Assembly: GCA_019055375.1 (NCBI GenBank)
Contig: JAHQIW010000238.1
Coordinates: 62,001 to 126,000 of the forward strand
From: Parelaphostrongylus tenuis
Taxonomy: Eukaryota > Nematoda > Chromadorea > Rhabditida > Metastrongylidae
Reading direction: 5' to 3'
Length of the DNA stretch: 64,000 bases
In this document: positions 56,401 to 64,000 of the stretch, in pieces
Layout of the letters: each line of letters begins with the position of its first letter
How positions within the stretch are numbered: the stretch's first letter is position 1
Program-made: the position numbers and the translations under genes
Notes under the pieces: generated by a model
What the model was told of the DNA's origin: nothing
Seen by the model: only the letters and a program-made list of their open reading frames with translations
The model's database searches: none

Positions 56401-59400
56401 GAAAACACGTATTATATTTTGCTACACGCCACAGCCGAAGGGTTGTTTGAGGCTTCTATTTTCATGATGCGAGGTTGCATTAGGTGTATAAATTCAGTGA
56501 AGAAGCTTTTCGGCCCCATCTTACGTTTTGGCAGCTCGATGGCTCGGTAGCCGCTACAGTAGTCGAATTAGTTGGCGTTCATGACGGTGAGCTTTTATGT
56601 GGCACTTATGGGTTTTACTTTGTGAGGCCTTGTAACTCTCCTTATGGTCTTTCTTTTCTTTACTTGAACGTTTTTCTACAGGCGATATTGTACTTGATAT
56701 GGCATGCGACTGTGGAGAGCTCACTTTGGAAGTTTTGAGAAACTATGACGTAAGTAGCTTTTTTTTCAAAATTATTGTATCGTTCAGACAAATATCCTTA
56801 TATGCTCAATTAATTCAGTGTTTTTGCATTGCAATGAGTCCGCAGATTGATCAGTTGGCCATGGCTGAAGTAAATTGGGTGGGTCTACAGAATCAGCTTA
56901 AAAAAGAAGCTGGCAGCCGTGCAAGACATCTTCAGTTTATAGCTGTGGAGTTCAACAAAGGCATGTCTATAATTCACAATTTCTGTCGTACAAGTTTTTC
57001 AAGCATAAGAGGTTAAAGCTGCCAGCGTTCACTAATCACTGAGGGTTCAGCCATACATCTGGCCCCATTCGTAGCATCTTTTGAGGTGATTGAATGCATA
57101 TCAAGCCTTCACAACGACTCTTGATGGCCTCCCGATGTATAAATTCACTGCTCCTATCCCCCCTCAAGCACAATTGATATCAATTCTCGTGGACTCCTGC
57201 GCAGGGGGGGAGGGGGTGAAAAGAATGGTGAGCCTTGCGCCGAAATCGAACCATTGATTCGTCGATCGCGCGTGTGTGTCACGCAGCACCTCCAACCAAC
57301 ACCACCTCGCCCTCCCATACTTTCCATAATGAAGCAAAATGACCATTGTTAACTGCCGTGCAGTCGATTCCATAGTCAGTTGGATAGCTTGAAATCTAGT
57401 TAGACACATTGGTAATGAGTTATCTTATGTGCTGACAAAATAAAAGAGTTATTTGCGTTGCCGTTCCCATAAAGGGAGCATGCTTTGTGACACAGCAAAT
57501 ACGACAGCGTCGTGTTTAAAGCATATGAAAAAATCTTTTACTACTCCTTGGAAAAGTCTTATGAAAAGGTACGGGACTTGCCGGACTTTGCCATGACGTT
57601 TGCTGATTATTAATTAGACATCTGGATGGAAATATTCTGCTTTTTAACTTGCTGGGGATGAATACGTGATGTACGTCACAGTTGTGCACTTAGGTACAGT
57701 TTTAGCCAAACGAACGGAATAACCACAATGTGCTTTCGTATCACATGCATATCGTTTAGCAACTTTGGAAAGTTTTTGTGAAAGTTCTAATTTTCTTGTT
57801 CTAGATAGATATAAAAAGCCTTAACTCACGTCTAACTATGTGAATTTATGCCAGTTAGCATTATGAATACTGATCAGTAGTTTATATTGAACAAGGCCGC
57901 ACATAATGATGCACGACTTGTGTATAAGAATAGGTAGTAATGTTATTAGCGGAGGCTAACCGATAGGTTGGTGGTGTTCGTTATGAGGAAACAATCTGCT
58001 GGTTCGACTCGAACTTCTTCTCCCTTTCCCCTTCTCCCTCCTCACTCCCAAACACTCATCTACAATCAATTAAATGAACGCTCAGGAACGTCCTAGCTCG
58101 GTTACCTGCGAGAATGCACGGAGAATCATTTCGATGAAAATCCTATCCTGTTGCACTCCAAAATTATTCAGCGAGAAACTTGAATTTTTTTTTTCTCCAG
58201 AATGAAAGTCGCTTTCTTCATATTATTGAATCACTGATTGTCGCGATGCGATGGGATGCTACTAGTGGTCATTCAAATCACTTGTATAGTTTTATTTCAC
58301 CTGTCCCTTTTTCTGCAATTATATACTTTGTGGACAGATTCAATAAAACCATGCCACCGATCAGACATGTAGACGGTATCTTTCCTGTTTCCGTCAGATT
58401 GGTTATAGCGAAATAGCGTTTTACTAGACAATTACTTTGTCTTCAGCCCGTATATGAGCCCAGGTCAAATTACCTCAAGCACATTTTCCCAACTGTCAAT
58501 GTTACGCTCGCTGCGTCCATCCCACCTTGTCTTCTCGGTCTTATTTGAAATAAAGGTTTAACTTTGGCCATGTACCATGGTAAAACATGGGATGTTCAGA
58601 ATCGAAAACAAGCGTTCTTTGGGCAGCACTCCCTCTCATGGATACTTCATACAATTGAAGGTTTAACGCGATTCACTGCACACATTTGGGTTTACGATAA
58701 GGATAAGAACCTCCTTTCCTAATTATAGGAGCGCGTGTGGTGCAGCGCTTAGAGGTGCTTTGTGGCATACTTAAGCTTTGAATCGGTGGTCGATGGTTTG
58801 ACCATTCTCTTGAGTCTCATCAAGTTTTCCTTCCCGCCGGACTCGGGAAATTGCTGCCAGACTTGTCTGGGAGGATAGCAACAGTGACTGGATACATTGG
58901 CAGGCCACCCCGAGTCATTGTAAAGGCTAAATATGCACTGAAATCACTTCCAGCTATGCTCGATGAAGTTGAAGGTATGGCGCATTTTTGTAGAACTGAT
59001 AAATGGCGAGAGCTTCAGAGCTTTCCTATCACATGTTTTCCTGAAATTTGCTAAACACCATTGCAGATTTTTTCAATTTCAACGTCGTGAACAAGATCTT
59101 GTGCAGTTTGCCATTGCGATGGTGGAAAAAAGATGATGAAACCTTGGATCTCTACTATGACAAGCTTTTCATTATAATCAGCAAGTATGCACTTCTCCCA
59201 TGTAGTTTATTGACAAAAGAATCCAATCTATCAAGTTACATTTGAGAATTGCGTGATTATAACTAGTGTATCAACGAACTGTATTACAGATGTCGCCAAG
59301 AAACCTATACTGCGCTGTTGATTCCACTCATGAAAAAGCATAAGAGACGTGTAAAGGAAGGAAGCCTTTCGAACAAATACAATTTCCAAGTAAGCAGTTT

Positions 59401-59654
59401 TTTCAAAGGACTTCATGGCTATAATAAACGATTCGCATTCTCCGTTTTCATTAGTAAAAAGTGCTTTTTGAGTAGAGCTGCTTGCTTTTCGTTTAACTTT
59501 TTTCGCAAATCCAAGAAATACTCTCTCAATTTCACCGATCTACTTTGAGTCGCGGAAGTGGGTACATCTTGTCCCTAACATTATCGGGACAACGTTTTTG
59601 AGCTCCCAAAACCGATTCGTGCTTTGGGTCTTAGCGGGTCTTATGCTGTGGTGA
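53470..59654 (+). CDS. THUMP-domain RNA methyltransferase-like protein (THUMPD2/3-type)
   Basis: Probable tRNA guanosine-N2 methyltransferase relative with an N-terminal THUMP RNA-binding region and a C-terminal Rossmann methyltransferase domain. Exons: 53470-53550, 53619-53805 (acceptor could be 53631), 54649-54830, 55508-55671, an uncertain exon near 55726, 56498-56586, 56682-56749, 56819-about 56960, 58201-58267, 59067-59184, 59290-59389, 59550-59654 (stop). Phases agree except around the uncertain exon and the 56960/58201 join. Landmarks: HVKYALREEGHSW and DRHDIYAGVLLF (THUMP end), DGSVAATVVELVGVHDGDIVLDMACD split over two exons (SAM motif I region), MAEVNWVGLQ, VAMRWDATS, LDLYYDKLF, RQETYTALL. 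The G-rich SAM loop reads DMACDCGE where DPMCGSGT is usual, and SLPLRW stands where D(L/I)PFG is expected, so activity may be altered. A TTTTCAG 20 nt before the ATG suggests trans-splicing. Confidence 0.78.
55020..55190 (+). repeat. tRNA-like module with long conserved tail
   Basis: TGTGCGATTGGTTAAGTACT and GCGGGTTCGAGTCCCGC (perfect T-stem) are followed by TAGTTTCGCACATCATCCGA and CCGGTTAAATGAAGGAATTCTATG. This tail matches that at 3.1 kb. It lies within an intron of the THUMP gene. A further degraded module follows at about 55365-55470. Confidence 0.65.
55855..56250. mobile_element. MITE-like element in a THUMP-gene intron
   Basis: Termini ATGCGTTTCGACCTTCTGGCC and, inverted, CGTGAGTTTCGGCCTTCTGGC, with inner shared blocks GTTGCCTTCGGTTCAG / GATGCCTTTCCGTTCAG. 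The interior contains AGCAATCGACTGTTGATCACTGCAGTG and CGACGTCGATTCCTT, shared with the 13.0-14.3 kb element. No coding capacity. It is a short deletion derivative of that family. Confidence 0.65.
57005..57315 (-). repeat. Degraded SINE family A in a THUMP-gene intron
   Basis: Traceable from AAAGCTGCCAGCGTTCACTA (tail side) through GAGGTGATTGAATGCATATC and GATGGCCTCCCGATG to the head GAAATCGAACCATTGATTCG. About as diverged as the 22.1 kb copy. Confidence 0.6.
58728..59015 (+). repeat. SINE family A copy in a THUMP-gene intron
   Basis: GAGCGCGTGTGGTGCAGCGC head, GGTCGATGGTTTGACCATTC at the B-box (degraded), body ACTTGTCTGGGAGGATAGCA and CCCGAGTCATTGTAAAGGC, tail GCGAGAGCTTCAGAGC. Confidence 0.7.
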
Positions 59655-59746
59655 ATAGCGCAGTGTTTCTGATTTCCAGCAGTTTCAACAGTTAAGGGTT
59701 TTGCACTGTTTTATTCCGTTAATATTAGGTCTATCCTTGTATTGAG

Positions 59747-60070
59747 GAGCGCATGTGGCGCAGTCGTTAGAGGTGCTCTGCGTTGCACATGAGGTCAGTG
59801 GTTCGATCACGCGCTCATGGTTCACCAGGGCATCCATCTCGCCGGCGTCGGTAGATTGATACCATAATAATTGGTTTCAGACTTGTCTGGGAGGATAAGC
59901 AGCACTGATTCGGTACAGCGGGAGGTCACCGCGAGTCATTGTTAAGGCTATATGTCTCAGACGCTTATCACCTCACAACATGCAATCACCTCAGACGAAG
60001 TTAAAAATTGAAGACGAATCCATGCACTCCTGGGACTGATCAGCGCCGAGAGCTTTATCCTTTATTTTAT
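59747..60070 (+). repeat. SINE family A, near full length
   Basis: GAGCGCATGTGGCGCAGTCG head, GTTCGATCACGCGCTCATGG, complete body and GAGCTTTATCCTTTATTTTATCC tail. It starts about 90 bp after the THUMP-gene stop codon, so it may supply part of the 3' UTR or lie just beyond it. Confidence 0.75.
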
Positions 60071-60398
60071 CCTCGCATTTTTTAATTTACATCCTTGATT
60101 TCATTCAAAATGGGTAGAGCATATGATAATGTTCATTTTGTTAAACACCTCTGATATGTGAGTATCGATCTTCTTTGTGAACGATCTTTTTTGACTCCAA
60201 ACCAGATCGTTGCCTATAATTTATAGTACTCTAATTCATAAGTCATGTCGCCATTTACGTTCAAAGCGTAATCATTTGTAGTTTCCGTCGCGTCTTCAGG
60301 GAAGGTGCTAGCAAATATTGGTAAAGCTACGCAGTCTCAAATCTCTGTCTCTAATTAGTAGGACGAGTTTTTTGGGAAGAAAATAGGGTCCTTATGTG

Positions 60399-61212
60399 TT
60401 AGACGGCGACAAGTGAAAATTCGATCTCATTACCTAGACAAGAATATTTCTTAGGAGTGTTAGTAATTATTCGAAAGCTTGTCTCTTGCTACAGCGTCGC
60501 TAGGTTTTCAAAAAGAGCCTTTTATAATGCTGTAATATCCTGAATAAAATTATGTTCCACACTACAACGTGTTTGTTTTCTTATCTCACTTGAATTTCGT
60601 TGGACAAAACTCCTTCCTTAGAGTGCTAATATTCATTTGATAGCTCAATTTTCGAAGAGCTCAACATCTTTGCTTTTTTGAAAAGCTCTTTTGATAGCGC
60701 TGTAGAAGAAAGAAAATATTTGTGCAACACCTCGCCGGACAGTGCTCTTTCTCTAGACTACTAGTAATCATGTGACAGCATAAGTATCAATGTATTCAAC
60801 ACTGTGGTTATTTTATGAAAATACCGTTGAAAGGGAAAATAAGATTGACTCCTACATCTTCGGCGAGCTTGTTTATCGGCTAATTCACAGAGCGAGGTGA
60901 GGCGGTGTGATCGATCACATTGAGCATGTTGAAGCTTAAGATAAAGCGATTGATTCGGACACTGCGTAAGTCCCACTACACGTTTTTATGCTTTTCGTGC
61001 TTCCAGCGAATCATACGCATGATAAAAATGAAGGCGAAGGGCAGATGTGGAACGTAATATTACTTTGGATCTCACAGCGTCATTAAAGGGTCTTTTTTTA
61101 AATCGGCCACGTGAAGCTGTGGCCAAAAATCTAAGCTTTCGAATGATTACTGACACTCCTGTTGAAAGTTCCTGTTCAGCAGATGAAATCGGTTTTTCAT
61201 TTGTCGCCGTTG
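60399..61212. mobile_element. Long-TIR element, copy 3 (~810 bp)
   Basis: The left arm (60399-60560) starts TTAGACGGCGACAAGTGAAA. The right arm (61044-61212) on the other strand starts TCAACGGCGACAAATGAAAA. Both continue GATCTCATT/GATTTCATC, AGGAGTGT-AGTAAT-ATTCGAAAGCTT and the GCTGT... AATA region. The interior holds only short frames. Confidence 0.75.
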
Positions 61213-61214
61213 AC

Positions 61215-61785
61215 CTTCCATTTTGTTGAAAAAGGTTGCATTTTATACTCTTCACAAGTACCACAACCGTTTGCGGAGATTCAGAGAAAGTGAGAGTGTT
61301 CCTAACTGTCGAATTGCGATGTACTGTAGGGAATTCACTTTATAATCAAGGCTGTCAAGACGGGATGAGTTATGGTAGTAAAACAGAATGATTTCATAGT
61401 ACCTTGAGTTTTCGACCTTTTGTCTTTTATGGTTTTTTTCTTCCTAAATTCACTTATCACTACAGAAGAGCTTCTCAACAATTGAAGTATTGACGAATTC
61501 AGAACTCAATAGATTTATAGAAGATTTGTAAGTATAAGTAATGCGCTATAAAATTTTCGTAAATTGAAACGTGAATTTCAGCATCATATAAATCAGAAGA
61601 TCACGAAAGGTGATAAGACCTACTTTTTCTGCATTTTCAACACAAGCGCTGTAGTCGCTAACGTGAAGGACACAGCGGGAAACTATAAGGGCCCTTAAAA
61701 GCCCCACTTTTGTTTTCTTTGTTTGCAATGGAAGTTTCAGTGCAATAAAGCACAAAAAGTGGTTCAATTTTGTCATAAGTGAACA
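61215..61785. other. No gene recognised
   Basis: Spacer between two long-TIR elements. A 99-codon minus-strand frame overlaps 61546-61845 but has no recognisable domain. Confidence 0.4.
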
Positions 61786-61789
61786 AACG

Positions 61790-62615
61790 ATTATTCGACC
61801 TCGTTCTCTGTTAAAGCAATTTTTCATAGAAGTGTTAGTATTCATTCGAAAGCTTGAATCTTTGGCTAACGTCCTACGTGGCCGGTTTTTTTCAAAACAA
61901 CCTTTTATAATGCTGCAATATCCATAATAGAATTATGTTTTATGTCGGTCGCGCATCTTCTTGTAAGCACGAAAAAAATATAACGTGTGGAGGTTTAATC
62001 TTGTAGTATTTGAGTCAATCATTCTATATGGAGTTTCTTGAAATCGAAAAAAAAAATTCTAATTGCATGACAAGTTGCACCCCACATGTCTAACGCGTCA
62101 GGTCATCGACCGATCCCCTCCCCAGTTCGTAAATTGACCCTTAAACAAGCGCTGATAGATGAAACTCGTTCTTATTTTCCTTGCTACTCTGCAGTGAAAC
62201 GGTCTTTGCAGAAGATAAGCAGAACTTTAGAATCATCGAAACTTACGCTATCGAACGATAATAACAGTCTAAAGAAAGAGCTCTGTCCGTCGAGGTGTGA
62301 AACACAAATCTTTTCTTTCTCATCCAGCGTTATCGTACGACCTTTTCCGAAGAGCAAACACATTTTTGAGTTCGCCGAGATTAGTACTATTAGAAGAGTA
62401 CAAGCACTTTAGCGAAGAAGTTTTGTCCAAGAAAAGCGATGTAAGAAAAAACGCATGGTCGTCTGAAACATGATTTTATTTTGGACTTTACAGCGTTATC
62501 GAATTGTGTCTCGAAAAAACGGCCGAGAGAGGTTCAAGCTTTCAAATGACTAAGTTCCTAACACTCCCGTGAAAAATTCTAGTACAGCGAATGAGGTCGA
62601 ATATTCATTTGTTCC
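61790..62615. mobile_element. Long-TIR element, copy 4 (~825 bp)
   Basis: The left arm (61790-61960: CGACCTCGTTCTCTG, TCATAGAAGTGTTAGTATTC, CGAAAGCTTGAATCTTTGGC, ACGTGGCCGGTTTTTT) and right arm (about 62460-62615) are inverted copies. Interior sequence ATATAACGTGTGGAGG and GTGAAACGGTCTTTGCAGA is shared with copy 2 (52.56-52.83 kb), so these two are full-length relatives. No transposase. Confidence 0.75.
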
Positions 62616-62708
62616 TTTATATCCGAAAAAGGCCCAAAGAGTTTTGTCCTACGCATCAGAAAATCACAATTTCGCAAACGCGCAACTGAATTCATCTAAA
62701 ACATAATA

Positions 62709-63493
62709 TCAGGTCTTATAAGTTTGACACTAGAGCAATAAACACCAAATTTATTAACCAAAACTAATTAATATTGCTTATTAACACTATTTAAAGTATG
62801 CACCATCAGCGTGAACATATTTTGCCGTCTCTGAGGTTCATCAGCGCAACGAAGGTTTTTTTTTGGCGGTTTGCTGCTTTACGAGTACGAATTGTTAGTG
62901 ATGCACAGAACGCCTTCGAGGATATCAGCCTTGCGAAGATTCAAGGATTTGTGTCCAGGGCGAACACCGTCGACGAAAAGTGGATATTTTTGAGAGTCGA
63001 CGTCGTTCGACGAGGGTACCACCCGAAGAGGCGATCGACGTCAAGCGGTTGCTTGAGAGAAATTGGACTGCAGCATTAGGGTCCTGTCACGTTGACGTCG
63101 CTGCAGTCTCATCCTGCTTCAAGACGACGCAAAGCTGCATGTGCCAAATTGACAAAGAGTGAGTTTATCGAACTGCGCTGGGAGTCGCTGGATCATACAC
63201 TGTATGGTCCTGACTTGCCGCCGTCTTATTGTCATTACTTACGATCTCTCGGCACTTTTTGAGCAAGAAGAAGATTCGAAAGATCAGTCATTTTCAACGA
63301 GGATTGATAGTTTTCTTTGAATGCAAGGGTGACGAGTTTCACGAGCACGGTATTGATTTGATGCCTGAGTGATCGCAAAAATGTGTTTAGGCTGATGGCG
63401 CATACTTTGAATAGTGCTGATAAGCATTACTAATTACTCCTGGTCATTAAACTTGGTATTTATTGCTCTAGTGCCTAAATTTATGAGACCTAA
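62709..63493 (+). mobile_element. Mariner-like element with both termini and TA duplication
   Basis: The ~41 bp terminal inverted repeats are TCAGGTCTTATAAG(...)CACTAGAGCAATAAACACCAA at the left and, on the other strand, TTAGGTCTCATAAA(...)CACTAGAGCAATAAATACCAA at the right. TA flanks both ends, the target-site signature of mariner. Inside, degraded transposase pieces read in order on the plus strand: TVDEKWIF (catalytic block), then after stops ELRWESLDHTLYGPDLPPSYCHY and a tail resembling RVTSFTSTVL...DRKNVF. At 785 bp it is shorter than the usual ~1.3 kb, so the N-terminal half is largely deleted. Inactive, but possibly mobilisable in trans. Confidence 0.85.
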
Positions 63494-63716
63494 TACTATG
63501 TTTTTATGTTCGCAGTTCACTTTTTGCGAAGTCGATGTAATCATGTAATTATTTGTTGTTTTGTTATTGACATCCTTTTTCATCCAAATCGCAAGCTCAT
63601 AGATGTAGAATTTGATAATGCGCCCTCAAGGAGGGTCTGTATAAAGGCTGATAAAGAATATGGAGATAGAGGTCAACTGTTTTTGAGGCAATCATCATGC
63701 ATAGGCAAGCAAAAGA

Positions 63717-64000
63717 TGAAGGATAAGGATAAAGCTCTCGGCGTTGATCAATCCCTGAGGGATGCGCGATGCATTCGACTTCAATTTCTAACTTCGTTTG
63801 AGGTGATTGAATGCATATCTGGCCTTTACAATGACTCGCGGTGGCCTCCCGCTGAACCGAGTCAGTGCTGCTTATCCTCCCAGACAAGTCTGAGACCTGT
63901 CTGGTACCAATTTACCGACCCCGGAGGGATGGATGGCTTGGTGAGCCATGAGCGCGAGATCGAACCATTGACCTCGTGTGCGGACGCAGGGCACCTCTAA
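63717..64000 (-). repeat. SINE family A, cut by the window edge
   Basis: Minus-strand copy with a doubled tail motif (AGGATAAGGATAAAGCTCTC) and a complete body (GCGAGTCATTGTAAAGGCC on its own strand). The head runs to the window end with one extra G (GCACACGAGGTCAATGGTTCG; TGCGGACGCA). One of the least diverged copies. Confidence 0.8.

Noticed and set aside
63506..64000. 164-codon plus-strand frame running off the window, and the 96-codon minus-strand frame over it
   Set aside because: Mostly a SINE family A copy; near-identical peptides arise at 5.0 and 52.9 kb from other copies of the repeat.
1..64000. CRISPR array, bacterial operon, rRNA, SL RNA or spliceosomal snRNA genes
   Set aside because: I looked for direct-repeat arrays, ribosome-binding sites and the core motifs of these RNAs and found none; gene structure is clearly eukaryotic.

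Overview
The window looks like nuclear DNA of a nematode, most likely a clade V strongylid such as a hookworm. This rests on very short exons joined by introns with nematode TTTCAG-type acceptors, probable trans-splice acceptors just upstream of two start codons, a secreted astacin with the nematode-style EGF-CUB-ShK layout, Penelope-like retroelements and mariner relics. The genus is an inference. Most open frames of 60-140 codons here are chance or lie in repeats. The real genes were assembled exon by exon from splice sites and matching intron phases.

Layout. 0-1.5 kb: two opposed Penelope-like retroelement fragments. 6.0-7.9 kb: a tRNA-like fold-back and another decayed Penelope-like element. 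9.5-12.6 kb (+): a complete 14-exon astacin zinc metalloprotease gene (signal peptide, propeptide, catalytic domain, EGF, CUB, Ser/Thr linker, ShK-type domain; 537 residues). 12.7-31 kb: repeats, with no gene I can support (a 1.3 kb inverted-repeat element, a mariner relic, several MITE-like elements and tRNA-like fold-backs). 32.5-39.6 kb (-): the C-terminal three exons of a BED-type zinc-finger protein, split by a 6.8 kb intron. 42.0-50.3 kb (-): a UTP12-domain (WDR43/UTP5-like) small-subunit processome protein that seems to start without a WD40 propeller. 50.3-53.4 kb: a divergent intergenic region with a ~70 bp satellite, a long pyrimidine tract, purine tracts and a duplicated copy of the next gene's first exon. 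53.5-59.7 kb (+): a THUMP-domain RNA methyltransferase-like gene with weakened catalytic motifs. 60-64 kb: two long-TIR elements, a mariner relic with intact termini and tRNA-derived SINEs.

The genes are unrelated in role: an extracellular protease, a chromatin or transcription factor, a ribosome-biogenesis factor and a probable tRNA modification enzyme. The last two stand head to head and both act on non-coding RNA, but shared control is only a guess. The most distinctive signal is mobile DNA: tRNA-like modules with recognisable A and B boxes that recur as head-to-head inverted pairs, a tRNA-headed SINE with about ten copies, and a long-TIR non-autonomous family with four copies in the last 15 kb. 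All exon edges come from reading splice signals by eye, with no transcript evidence.
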